Below, in pieces: positions 16,417-24,322 of a DNA stretch of 35,404 nt (positions are counted from its first letter, which is position 1; every line of letters starts with the position of its first letter). The notes beneath the pieces are model-generated. The model worked only from the letters and a program-made list of their open reading frames with translations, did not search any database and was not told the origin of the DNA. A program made the translations under genes and the position numbers. Origin of the DNA: DSPP01 sp964607165 (GTDB lineage Bacteria; Zixibacteria; MSB-5A5; DSPP01); assembly GCA_964607165.1 (NCBI GenBank), contig CAZSIT010000025.1:1-35404 (forward strand), written 5' to 3'.

Positions 16417-19400
16417 GCCTTTTCTCCCGCTTCTTTGTTGCGAATCTTGGTCAGATAGGTGATGGCGGGCTTGGTGTTCAGAAGCTCGATTACCTTATAC
16501 CCGCGCGGCTCGGCGGCCATCTTGGCCACCCGGCTTGCCGGGTCGTTCAAATCCCCGAAAACGATGGCATCCGCCGGGCAGGTCTGTTGGCAGGCGGTCA
16601 AAACGTCTCCATCCGCCAGCGGTTTCCCCAACTCTTTGGCCCGCTCTTTTCCGTCCCGAATCCGCTGAACACAGAAGGTGCACTTTTCCATAATCCCGCG
16701 CGTGCGCACGGTAACATCGGGGTTTAAAGCCAGCTCCAAAGGATGCTGCCCCGGATTGTCGTAAAAATGGGTATATTGATAAAAATTAAAGCGCCGCACC
16801 TTGTAAGGACAGTTGTTGGAGCAGTAGCGGGTGCCGACACAGCGGTTGTAAATCTGCTGGTTTAAGCCTTCATCGGTATGGGTGGTGGCCAGCGTGGGGC
16901 AGACCGTTTCGCAAGGGGCGTTGTCGCAATGCTGGCAGAGCATCGGCTGGTGCACAACGTCCGGATTTTCCGCGTCGCCGGAATAGTAGCGGTCGATTCT
17001 AATCCAGTGCATTTCCCGGCCGCGCAAAACCTGGTCTTTACCGACCGTGGGGATATTGTTTTCCGACTGGCAAGCCACCACGCAAGCGTTGCAGCCGATG
17101 CAGGAGTTCAAATCCACCGCCATCCCCCACTTATGCCCTTTGTATTCGTAGGGTTTCCACATCGAAATCAATTCTTCTTTATGCTCCGGCTGACCCGCCT
17201 GCGGATTTTTCTGATATTCGGCCAAGCTTGCTTCCTGAATAATTGGCCGGTGCTCAATCATATTATGCCCCTGCACGCAGGCCAATTTATTGACCTTTCC
17301 GGTTTTGGAAATTTCCACCGGCAAAGCGGTTGTCACAAGCGAACGCCCCTCCATCCGGGCCAAGGCATAAGCGTTGACGCCAACGTTGTCGCCGTTGCGC
17401 CCGACTTTCTTCCGTCCCCAGCCGACTGCGACGGCGAAGACTTCCGGATGCATTCCCGGTTGAATGTGAACCGGCAGTTCAATAGAAACGCCGCCGGAAG
17501 TCAATTTTACCACATCCGACTCTTTCAAGCCGAGCTCCTCTGCGGTTTTGGGAGCAACCGAAACAAAATTGTCCCAGGTAATCTTTGAAACCGGGTCAGG
17601 AGTTTCCAAAAGCCAGGCGTTATTCTGGTAACGGCCGTCATAATTTATCGGAGAAGCGTAGAGAGCTAAGCGATATTTTGAATCGACCTTTTGCGGGCGA
17701 CCTATCAGCGTAAGCGCTTCAACTCGGAAACGGCGCGGCGCGGCCTCTTCGTTGTGCGTCCAGAAACCCCCCTGCCGCAAGGCCCCGTTCCAGAAATCTT
17801 CGAATGAGCCGGCCAAGTTGTAACGCGAATAAATTTCCTTCTGCCAGACTGATTTCAGATAGTCGTGCCAAGCCCCTTCCCATTTTCCTGAAACACCGGC
17901 ATTGGCAGTTTTCGAAAAAGATAGCAAGGAATCTTCAAAGCCGCGGCAATCAAAAATCGGCCCTATGGTCGGCTGGGTTAAGCTGAAAACCCCTTTTTGC
18001 GGCTCGGCGTCCCCCCAGCTTTCCAGCGGATGCAAAACCGGAAGAACATAATCGCACAGCTCGCCGGTTTCATCCACCCTATCCCCGAGATAAACAATTT
18101 TTTTGACGTTGCGGGCCGCTTCCACAAAACCGGCCGATGCGGGCAGCGAGTAAGCCGGATTGGTGCCGTAAATTATCAATGCCTCCACCTTACCGGCCTT
18201 CATATCGGCAATCAAAGAAAGCATATCGGCGATGGAGCCTTGTGACTGATTGCTCGGGGATAAGGTTCCATCGACAGCAACGCCTTCATTTTCCAAAACC
18301 GAGTTGAGAAAATTGACGGCTACTTGCAATCCGAAATAAGAACGGTCGCGGGCGGTCAGCCCGGCGGCGTAAACCAACCCCTTGCCGCGCGCTTTCCACA
18401 ATTCGAGGGCGGTTGATTTTATCGCTCCATCTGTAAGGCCGAGTTCTTTTTCAACATTGGAAGCCGAATAGGGCCTCAAGGCAGAAACCACGCCGCCATT
18501 GCCGGCAAACGAGGATTTTCCTTGAGCAACTACGATTTCATTTGCCAAACCCAAGGCAACTTTTATTAAATCTTCCGGTTTGACTAAGTAATGTAAATCG
18601 GCCGAAGAGCCGGTCAAAGAAAGGTTAGGCTCGAAAGAGATTACTTTGGACATTGCGCCGTTTTTAACTTTTCGACCGGCGGCAAAACCGCGCGCAAATT
18701 CCACCGGCGAATGGCTGGCTCCCAGTGGGTCGGCGCCCAACAGCACCAAAACTTCGGCTCGGTCGAAACGATAGCGCGGCAGAACCGCTTCGCCATAACA
18801 AGTCTTCTGGGCATTTAAAATTTCTTCATCCGACAAAGCATCATAAACAACTTGGCGGGCTCCGGGAAAAGAGGTCAAGAAATCAGAGATAAGCCGTTTA
18901 CGCGCCGGCCCGTGGATGGTGCCGGTGAGCAGAACAATTTTGCCATTGGCAGAGTTCAAAGATAGGGCAATATCGGAATCAGCATCTTTCCAGCCGATTT
19001 CAGTTTTCATTCCGCCGGGACGGGAGAGACGGACAGGCTTTTGCAGGCGGTCCGGGTCGTAAAGATTTAAAACCGAGGCCTGCCCGCGGGCGCAGAGTTT
19101 TCCGGCATTGAGGGGATGGTCGGGGTTGCCTTCCATTTTAATGGGCCGGCCTTCGCGGGTTTTGACCAGAACTCCGCACCCGGCCGGGCATTCTCCGCAG
19201 GTGGAAGCATACCAGTTGGCGACACCGGGAATCAACTCTTCTGGCTGGTTGACGTAGGGGATGATTTTTTCAACCGGCTTGCGGGCGCAGCCGGCGGCGG
19301 CGAAAACCGCCGCCGCTCCCGTCAATTTCAGCAAGTCCCGGCGCGAAAAAGTCGACTCCCCCTTGTCGAAGGCCCCCAGCACCGACTCCGGTTTGGAGAA

Positions 19401-19511
19401 AAACTCCTCCTGACGAGCCTTTTCCACCGCCGGATCGCCCTGATAATCTTCCAGGCTTACCCAGTAGCGAATCTGTTTTTTGCCGTTGTTCCCGTTCTCT
19501 TCCATACTCAA
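16413..19511 (-). CDS. actB: Alternative Complex III subunit ActB (molybdopterin-like domain fused to Fe-S domain)
   Basis: This 1032-residue periplasmic subunit carries electrons from quinol through Fe-S clusters. The N-terminal tail holds a twin-arginine-like SRRDLLK followed by a hydrophobic stretch ending AAGC. A large domain related to molybdopterin oxidoreductases follows, then an NrfC-like ferredoxin domain. Cluster cysteines there include CIGCNACVVAC, CQHCDNAPCETVC, CVGTRYCSNNCP and CTFC...CQQTCP. The molybdopterin-like domain also keeps CGECPAGC and a later CARG cysteine, the pattern of a further N-terminal 4Fe-4S site. That domain is usually described as cofactor-free in this complex. 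It overlaps actC and actA by four bases each. Confidence 0.94.
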   Translation of the reverse strand: MSMEENGNNGKKQIRYWVSLEDYQGDPAVEKARQEEFFSKPESVLGAFDKGESTFSRRDLLKLTGAAAVFAAAGCARKPVEKIIPYVNQPEELIPGVANWYASTCGECPAGCGVLVKTREGRPIKMEGNPDHPLNAGKLCARGQASVLNLYDPDRLQKPVRLSRPGGMKTEIGWKDADSDIALSLNSANGKIVLLTGTIHGPARKRLISDFLTSFPGARQVVYDALSDEEILNAQKTCYGEAVLPRYRFDRAEVLVLLGADPLGASHSPVEFARGFAAGRKVKNGAMSKVISFEPNLSLTGSSADLHYLVKPEDLIKVALGLANEIVVAQGKSSFAGNGGVVSALRPYSASNVEKELGLTDGAIKSTALELWKARGKGLVYAAGLTARDRSYFGLQVAVNFLNSVLENEGVAVDGTLSPSNQSQGSIADMLSLIADMKAGKVEALIIYGTNPAYSLPASAGFVEAARNVKKIVYLGDRVDETGELCDYVLPVLHPLESWGDAEPQKGVFSLTQPTIGPIFDCRGFEDSLLSFSKTANAGVSGKWEGAWHDYLKSVWQKEIYSRYNLAGSFEDFWNGALRQGGFWTHNEEAAPRRFRVEALTLIGRPQKVDSKYRLALYASPINYDGRYQNNAWLLETPDPVSKITWDNFVSVAPKTAEELGLKESDVVKLTSGGVSIELPVHIQPGMHPEVFAVAVGWGRKKVGRNGDNVGVNAYALARMEGRSLVTTALPVEISKTGKVNKLACVQGHNMIEHRPIIQEASLAEYQKNPQAGQPEHKEELISMWKPYEYKGHKWGMAVDLNSCIGCNACVVACQSENNIPTVGKDQVLRGREMHWIRIDRYYSGDAENPDVVHQPMLCQHCDNAPCETVCPTLATTHTDEGLNQQIYNRCVGTRYCSNNCPYKVRRFNFYQYTHFYDNPGQHPLELALNPDVTVRTRGIMEKCTFCVQRIRDGKERAKELGKPLADGDVLTACQQTCPADAIVFGDLNDPASRVAKMAAEPRGYKVIELLNTKPAITYLTKIRNKEAGEKA

Positions 19512-20014
19512 TTATGACAGGTTATGCATTGAATCGAAGCGTTATTCTGGCGGTGACAGTCCACGCACCAGCCCATATTCAGCTTTTGCACCTGCACGAT
19601 TTTATCCATCGTTTCCACCGGGCCGTGGCAGGTTTGGCAGGCGATTCCTTTGGCCAGATGCCAGCGATGGGAGAAGTAAGTGAAATCCGGCAGGGAGTGA
19701 ACCCGCGTCCAGGCGATGGCCGAATCTGCTTTGAAGACATTGGCCAACTTGATAACGTTCTCTTTGGTTACGGCTACCGATTTGTGGCAGCCCATACAGA
19801 CGTTCATCGGCGGCACGGCGGCGTGGCGGCTTTTTTCGGCGGAAGAATGGCAGTATAAGCAGGGGATTTTGTTGTCCCCGGCATGGATTTTGTGGGAAAA
19901 GGGAAGCGGCTGTTCGGGGGCGTAGCCGACATTCGTGTTTAAATCGGCAATCACCCAGCCGCCGTAGCCAACCAGAGCCAAAACCACGAGCGTTATCTTC
20001 CATTTCAACGCCAT
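19508..20014 (-). CDS. actA: Alternative Complex III subunit ActA (pentahaem cytochrome c)
   Basis: This 168-residue protein has an N-terminal membrane anchor (about 6-24) and five CxxCH haem sites beginning at residues 52, 73, 126, 150 and 163. The last site is only one residue from the C-terminus. Five haems in a small anchored protein is the signature of ActA. It is the first gene of the operon. An AGAGGAG lies about 13 bases before the ATG, and a promoter about 120 bases upstream gives a leader near 114 bases. In the complex it passes electrons from ActB to ActE or to a soluble partner. Confidence 0.94.
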   Translation of the reverse strand: MALKWKITLVVLALVGYGGWVIADLNTNVGYAPEQPLPFSHKIHAGDNKIPCLYCHSSAEKSRHAAVPPMNVCMGCHKSVAVTKENVIKLANVFKADSAIAWTRVHSLPDFTYFSHRWHLAKGIACQTCHGPVETMDKIVQVQKLNMGWCVDCHRQNNASIQCITCHN

Positions 20015-20134
20015 TTCTTACTGCAAATCTCCTCTACGCCTCTGCTAAAACCCATCTCCCGCTTGTGAAATTTGTAACAAGCAAGGTTAAAAAAATTTGG
20101 CTGCTTCTACCCTACCTACCCAACCAAACTTCCG

Positions 20135-20163
20135 ATATTACAACCCCGCCTTTGGGCTGTCAA
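20135..20163 (-). promoter_or_regulatory. Promoter of the act-cox respiratory operon
   Basis: On the minus strand a perfect TTGACA (20163-20158) is followed after exactly 17 bases by TAATAT (20140-20135). Transcription would begin near 20128 and leave a leader of about 114 bases before actA. No other comparably good promoter is seen within the fourteen-gene block. Confidence 0.65.
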
Positions 20164-20188
20164 GCCCGAAAAGCTTTTTTCTTGGCAC

Positions 20189-20216
20189 TTGACTTACCGG
20201 CTGGACAAATTAACTT
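20189..20216 (+). promoter_or_regulatory. Putative promoter of the S74-domain gene
   Basis: TTGACT (20189-20194) is followed after 16 bases by TAACTT (20211-20216). The same -10 hexamer appears in the promoter at 22236-22264. The leader would be about 100 bases. The -10 match is modest, so this is a tentative call. Confidence 0.4.
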
Positions 20217-20322
20217 TTACACGGGTGGGATAGCGCAGAAAATTAAACCGGGTGGGGCACCGCTTTGGGCATTCGGGGGTGTTCCATAAAACATAAACTC
20301 AACTCTATTAAGGAGGAGTAAA

Positions 20323-22170
20323 ATGAAAGGCTTCAAAACGTTTTTCGGACTGGGGATACTGCTGGCGGCTTCAATGGTGCTGGCAACCCGCGCGGAAGCT
20401 CAGCCGTCTATTCCTAACTTTATCAACTTTCTGGGGCGATTGGACTCAGCCGGCGCCCCGATTCCGAATGGCACGCACAGCGTCAACTTTGCCATCTGGA
20501 CGCTCCGAAGCGGGGGTGCCTCGCTCTGGAACGAAACGGCCACAGCGACTACCTCCGGGGGTATTTTTATGCATCCATTGGGTTCGGTTATCTCGCTGCC
20601 GACTAATCTCTTCGACAGCAACGATTCGCTTTTTCTGGAAATCACGGTCGGTTCGGAAGTCCTTACTCCCCGGACAGCCCTGACTTCGGTGGGGTATGCC
20701 CGCCGGGTTCAAACCGTCAATCGAGCTACGGGTGGAACGATATTCGGCGACGTCAGCATTCAAAGCGACCTTACCATTTCCGGTAAGGCGACCATCGGGC
20801 CGGGGCATACGAATACCGGTACGAACGCTTTTATCGCTGGGGATGGAAATACGGCAAGTGGTAATTGGGCCACAGTGAGTGGTGGACTCACCAACGCTGC
20901 GAGTGCAGAGGCAGCTACGGTGAGCGGTGGCAAGGAAAACGCGGCCAGCGGAACTAGCTCCACAGTGGGCGGCGGCGACTTGAATAGCGCAACCGATAGC
21001 AAGTCTACCGTTGGAGGCGGCCAAAGCAATATCGCCAGTGATTTTGCCTCAACAGTCGGTGGCGGTCAGTCCAACACGTCCAGCGGCAGCTTCTCGACGA
21101 TCGGTGGCGGCGAAGGCAACAGGTCCACCGGTGCGGCAACGACCGTCGGCGGTGGTACGGGCAATAAGGCCGACTCCAATTTCACTACGATCGGGGGAGG
21201 TGAGGGCAACGAGGCCTCGCGCCACGGGGCTACTGTCGGCGGCGGTCAGATTAACACCGCGAGCGGTGAAAAGGCTACAGTCGGTGGTGGTGCCTTCAAC
21301 GCCGCCAACGGGGTTGCGGCCACGGTCGGCGGGGGTAAGTTCAACAATGCCCGCGGACAATTTTCCGTTGTTAGCGGCGGCGGTGGTGTAACAGCATTTG
21401 ATTCCAATTCAGCGCAGGGACCAAACTCCACCATCGGCGGCGGCCGAAGCAACATCGCCAGCGCTATATACGCAACGGTCGGTGGCGGTGTCATTAACAC
21501 CGCCAGCAACCAATCTGCCACGGTCGGCGGCGGCCAAGACAACAGGGCAAGCGGCTTTGCCTCCACCGTCCCCGGAGGTAACACAAACAAAGCCAGTGGA
21601 AATTACTCTTTTGCCGCCGGCCGCCGGGCAAAAGCTAACCACTTGGGTAGTTTCGTTTGGGCCGATAGCAACGACATCGACTTCGCCTCCAGCGCAAATA
21701 ATCAATTCAACGTCCGCGCAGGGGGCGGAACGAGGATTTACTCCGATGCGAGTTTGACGGCAGGCGTAACCCTCGCCGCCGGGGCTTCCGCCTGGGTGGC
21801 GGTTTCGGACAGCAATTTGAAACGAAACATCCGGACGCTGGATGGAAAAGAGATGCTGGATAAGGTGATGCAACTCCCCATCAAACGCTGGAGCTACAAG
21901 GCGCAGGACCCGAACATAGAACACATCGGCCCGATGGCGCAGGATTTCTATCCCTTGTTCCAAGTCGGCGATGACGAAAAAACCATCTCCACCATCGACC
22001 CGCCGGGGATAGCGCTGGCGGCGATTCAGGGGCTGTATCAAATCGTTCAGGAGCACCAAGTGGAGAACGACGAGTTGAGGCGGGAGTTGAAAGACCTGCG
22101 GGAGCTGGTGCAGACACTTTTGGCGGAAAAGGAAGAGAAATCAGCCAAAACCCTGACTGTAACCAAGTAG
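20323..22170 (+). CDS. Secreted repeat protein with C-terminal S74 intramolecular chaperone domain
   Basis: The protein has 615 residues. A signal peptide (about 1-26, ending AEAQ) leads into a beta domain of the INFLGRLDSAGAP / TSVGYARR type that is common in secreted proteins. Sixteen tandem repeats of the ATVGGGxxNxASGxx type (183-428) follow, like the left-handed beta-roll of YadA heads, so a trimeric fibre is likely. The tail is a peptidase S74 domain. S495 and K500 (SDSNLK) match the Ser-Lys pair that cuts the chaperone off after folding. MAQDFYPLF and a C-terminal coiled coil (about 565-605) complete it. The start is fixed by a strong AAGGAGGAG at 20310-20318. How it is held at the surface is unclear, because no outer-membrane anchor is seen. 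Confidence 0.85.
   Translation: MKGFKTFFGLGILLAASMVLATRAEAQPSIPNFINFLGRLDSAGAPIPNGTHSVNFAIWTLRSGGASLWNETATATTSGGIFMHPLGSVISLPTNLFDSNDSLFLEITVGSEVLTPRTALTSVGYARRVQTVNRATGGTIFGDVSIQSDLTISGKATIGPGHTNTGTNAFIAGDGNTASGNWATVSGGLTNAASAEAATVSGGKENAASGTSSTVGGGDLNSATDSKSTVGGGQSNIASDFASTVGGGQSNTSSGSFSTIGGGEGNRSTGAATTVGGGTGNKADSNFTTIGGGEGNEASRHGATVGGGQINTASGEKATVGGGAFNAANGVAATVGGGKFNNARGQFSVVSGGGGVTAFDSNSAQGPNSTIGGGRSNIASAIYATVGGGVINTASNQSATVGGGQDNRASGFASTVPGGNTNKASGNYSFAAGRRAKANHLGSFVWADSNDIDFASSANNQFNVRAGGGTRIYSDASLTAGVTLAAGASAWVAVSDSNLKRNIRTLDGKEMLDKVMQLPIKRWSYKAQDPNIEHIGPMAQDFYPLFQVGDDEKTISTIDPPGIALAAIQGLYQIVQEHQVENDELRRELKDLRELVQTLLAEKEEKSAKTLTVTK
20869..21606 (+). repeat. In-frame 45-bp tandem repeats inside the S74 gene
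   Basis: Sixteen units code residues 183-428. Fifteen are exactly 15 codons and the twelfth is expanded to 21 codons. The core Thr-Val-Gly-Gly-Gly and a central Asn are conserved. The other positions vary and codon choices differ between units, which points to old and selected repeats rather than a recent expansion. Confidence 0.85.
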
Positions 22171-22198
22171 GTCAGGTCCTTTTAAGATCCCCCCCTTG

Positions 22199-22230
22199 TA
22201 GGGGCACGTTGCCACGTGCCCCTATTTTTT
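22199..22230 (+). terminator. Intrinsic terminator of the S74 gene, built from palindromic repeat copy 4
   Basis: TAGGGGCACGT (22199-22209) and ACGTGCCCCTA (22214-22224) form a perfect 11-bp stem over a TGCC loop, followed directly by six Ts (22225-22230). It lies 28 bases after the stop codon. The stem carries the dispersed family's TGTAGGGGC end. Confidence 0.85.
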
Positions 22231-22235
22231 AGCCG

Positions 22236-22264
22236 TTGACACTTTTTTCTACTCCCTCTAACTT
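22236..22264 (+). promoter_or_regulatory. Promoter of the MDR oxidoreductase gene
   Basis: A perfect TTGACA (22236-22241) with a 17-base spacer leads to TAACTT (22259-22264). The ATG at 22275 lies only 10 bases after the -10 and there is no Shine-Dalgarno sequence, so the mRNA would have almost no leader. The promoter starts five bases after the previous gene's terminator. Confidence 0.6.
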
Positions 22265-22274
22265 CTTGCGCTCT

Positions 22275-23351
22275 ATGAAGGCCATCGGCTTTAAACAAAC
22301 CGGCTCCGTTTCTAACATCGAAGTGCTGGACCTCCCGGCTCCGGGTGGGCCCCAACCCAGCGAAGTTCGGCTGAAATTTCTTTCCGGAAGTTTGAACCAT
22401 CTTGATTTATGGGTTATCAAAGGCCTGCCACATTTGAAATATCAGTTTCCCCACATTGCCGGCTCTGACTTTTGTGGAAAAGTAACGGAAAGCCGCTCGG
22501 AAAAATTCAAAGCTGGAGACCGGGTGCTGGTCTATCCGGGCGGCAATTTGGGTGCGGATAAAAGAGAATATCTGCCCGAAAATCTGCGGGATGATTTTTT
22601 AATTCGCGGCGAAAACAGTCCCGGAGTTTTGCGGGAGGAACTGGTGGAGCCGGAGAAATATCTGGTCAAATGCCCCGAACATCTTTCTGACGAAGAGGCC
22701 GGAGCAGTGCCGCTGGCTTATCTGACTGCCTGGCAAATGGTAGCCGAGAAGGGATTTTCCCTCGGCTCCGCTCGGGACAAGTCACCGGAAAAGGCTGAGC
22801 CGCAAAAAATCGAGCCGGTTTTGGTGCACGCAGTCGGAAGCGGGGTTTCGCAGGCGATTTTGGAGCTTTTGCTTTCCTTCGGCTTCAAAAAAATCGCGGC
22901 CACCTCCCGTCAGGCGGGCAAATTGGAAATCTGGAAAAAAAGAGGAGTTCAGGGTTTTGTCTCCGGCCAAAATTTGGAAAGCGAGTTAAAATCCTGGTCT
23001 GGCGCGGAGCGCTTTGGCATTATTTTCGACCACGTCGGACAGGATTATTTTGAAATGAACATCCGGCTTTTAAGAAAAGGGGGGAGATTTGTCACTTGCG
23101 GAGCTACTACCGGCCCGAAGGGGCAACTGGATTTGCGCTATGTTTTCTTTAAACAGCTACAACTTTTAGGCTCAACGATGGCGAGTTTGAAAGAGTTTGC
23201 GGCAATGGTGAATTGGGTGGGCGAAAAAAAGATTGTGCCGCATGTTTCGCACGTTTTTCCTTTCGACAATCCTACAGCCGCCTACGAGACAATGGAAACG
23301 GGTAAACAGGACGGAAAAATCGTCCTTTCGGCCAAAACTAAACAAACGTAG
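22275..23351 (+). CDS. MDR-family (zinc-type alcohol dehydrogenase-like / quinone reductase-like) oxidoreductase
   Basis: The protein has 358 residues. The N-terminal GroES-like domain contains LNHLDLWVIKG and PHIAGSDFCGKV, as in medium-chain dehydrogenases. The Rossmann domain has VHAVGSGVSQAILELL. The usual four-cysteine structural-zinc loop is missing; its place is taken by a segment around GGNLGADKREYLPENL, so a zinc-poor reductase is more likely than a classical alcohol dehydrogenase. The substrate is unknown. The ATG at 22275 was chosen over an upstream TTG at 22236 because that TTG is the promoter -35 box. The TAG stop falls in the terminal GTAGGG of a palindromic repeat. Confidence 0.85.
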   Translation: MKAIGFKQTGSVSNIEVLDLPAPGGPQPSEVRLKFLSGSLNHLDLWVIKGLPHLKYQFPHIAGSDFCGKVTESRSEKFKAGDRVLVYPGGNLGADKREYLPENLRDDFLIRGENSPGVLREELVEPEKYLVKCPEHLSDEEAGAVPLAYLTAWQMVAEKGFSLGSARDKSPEKAEPQKIEPVLVHAVGSGVSQAILELLLSFGFKKIAATSRQAGKLEIWKKRGVQGFVSGQNLESELKSWSGAERFGIIFDHVGQDYFEMNIRLLRKGGRFVTCGATTGPKGQLDLRYVFFKQLQLLGSTMASLKEFAAMVNWVGEKKIVPHVSHVFPFDNPTAAYETMETGKQDGKIVLSAKTKQT

Positions 23352-23401
23352 GGACAAATCTTCGGATTCGTCCAGGGCGAACCTAAAGGTTCACCCCTAC
23401 A
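23348..23401 (+). repeat. TGTAGGGG-type palindromic repeat, copy 5 (two hairpins)
   Basis: The first hairpin is GGACAAATC (23352-23360) with GATTCGTCC (23365-23373). The second is GGGCGAACC (23375-23383) with GGTTCACCC (23388-23396). Each has one mismatch. The element begins GTAGGG, whose TAG is the stop codon of the preceding oxidoreductase gene, and ends CCCCTACA. Confidence 0.7.
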
Positions 23402-23429
23402 TTTATCAAATGAAATAGAAAAAAAGTAT

Positions 23430-23452
23430 GGAGGTGCCGTGTGCCCCTACAA
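23430..23452. repeat. TGTAGGGG-type palindromic repeat, copy 6 (short, degenerate)
   Basis: On the minus strand TTGTAGGGGCAC is followed by GGCACCTCC, a short stem with a mismatch, and then by a run of seven Ts (23425-23419). It begins within the last codons of the minus-strand gene that ends at 23447 and may serve as a weak terminator for it. Confidence 0.5.
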
Positions 23453-24322
23453 TTTTACAGGAACTACGGAATAATGCACGGCGCCATTTTGGAAAACGAA
23501 GGCAGAAATTTTATGGACGCTCAAAAGGTCTTTAGGTCGCGCAAAGAAGAGCGCCACATTATATATATCCTTATAAAGGGAGACCTGCGGCTCTCGAATT
23601 AAATCGCCCCAAGCCTTCTCCCGCTCCATATAATCCTTTTCTTTTTCCTTCAACTTGCCTCTTTTAAAACGGGCAAAACTCCGGTCTTTCCAGAGGTGGC
23701 GGTAAATTCGGCTAACCGGCGGCTGTTTTTCCGGCTGCAGGTGCATAGCTTGCTCCTGATAGCGCGCAAACTGGCGCAACTCGCCGGTCGTGTCTAAAAT
23801 GAGGGCGGGGAAAAAACCCCGAATTTGCAAAATCTCGATGAAATACTCCAAAGCGGCCGTATCGGAAGAAATTGTTATTCCCTGTTCTTCGGCCATATCG
23901 TCCAGGTCGTCGGGGGCACCGCTTTGGTAAATAATGTAGGCCCTTTCTTTCTTCCGGTCGATTCCCACCAAATTGCCGGGGGAAACTACTAAACTCGGAG
24001 TAAAGAAGCGGAAAAAACTGATATTTGGAAAAGAAGGATAACTTTCCTCAAAACGCAATTCAATCGGCCCAAAGTGGGAAAGCCAGCCGTGGCGGGTGGT
24101 GTCACTCCGAATGGCTTTGCCAGCCAAACGGAGGTCTGCCGTATCCACACGGCCATTCAAACGTAGAGAAGCCGTTATTTTGAGGCTGTCCTGGATAATC
24201 TCGATTTTTTGGGGCGGCTGGGCGAACGCCCCTTTCGAAATCCATCCCGAAAAAAGAAAAAGTAAAACGGCACGGGGAAAAAACTTATTCGCTTTTAAGC
24301 GAAAGGAACGGTAAATAATCAC
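23447..24322 (-). CDS. Exported protein of unknown function
   Basis: The frame encodes 291 residues and I do not recognise the family. A basic N-terminus and hydrophobic stretch (about 17-34, ending AFAQ) look like a signal peptide. The rest is soluble: an early beta-rich region (KIEIIQDSLKITASLRL), an acidic patch (APDDLDDMAEEQG), and a very basic helical stretch (FARFKRGKLKEKEKDY). The GTG start overlaps the lpxH stop by four bases (GTGA), so it is co-translated with lpxH. That suggests an envelope-related role (inference). A palindromic repeat lies at its 3' end. Confidence 0.7.
   Translation of the reverse strand: MIIYRSFRLKANKFFPRAVLLFLFSGWISKGAFAQPPQKIEIIQDSLKITASLRLNGRVDTADLRLAGKAIRSDTTRHGWLSHFGPIELRFEESYPSFPNISFFRFFTPSLVVSPGNLVGIDRKKERAYIIYQSGAPDDLDDMAEEQGITISSDTAALEYFIEILQIRGFFPALILDTTGELRQFARYQEQAMHLQPEKQPPVSRIYRHLWKDRSFARFKRGKLKEKEKDYMEREKAWGDLIREPQVSLYKDIYNVALFFARPKDLLSVHKISAFVFQNGAVHYSVVPVKL

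Larger units (their letters stand above)
20015..20322. other. Intergenic region between divergent actA and the S74 gene
   Basis: These 308 bases hold no gene. They contain two back-to-back promoters, at 20135-20163 (leftward) and 20189-20216 (rightward), whose -35 boxes are only 25 bases apart. Such closeness could let one regulator act on both. No convincing riboswitch or operator was recognised in either leader. Confidence 0.7.

Noticed and set aside
16878..17588. 236-codon open frame on the plus strand
   Set aside because: It lies entirely opposite actB, which has full family motifs, and its translation shows no domain. Similar antisense frames opposite coxA (10131-10748) and mod (3348-4157) were dropped for the same reason.
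20869..21606. Regular 45-bp repeats that could be taken for a CRISPR array
   Set aside because: The repeats stay in frame, vary at the third codon position, have no unique spacers and encode a beta-roll protein region.
22236..22274. TTG start extending the oxidoreductase by 13 residues
   Set aside because: The TTG is the first three bases of a consensus TTGACA -35 box, and the extension does not resemble an MDR N-terminus.
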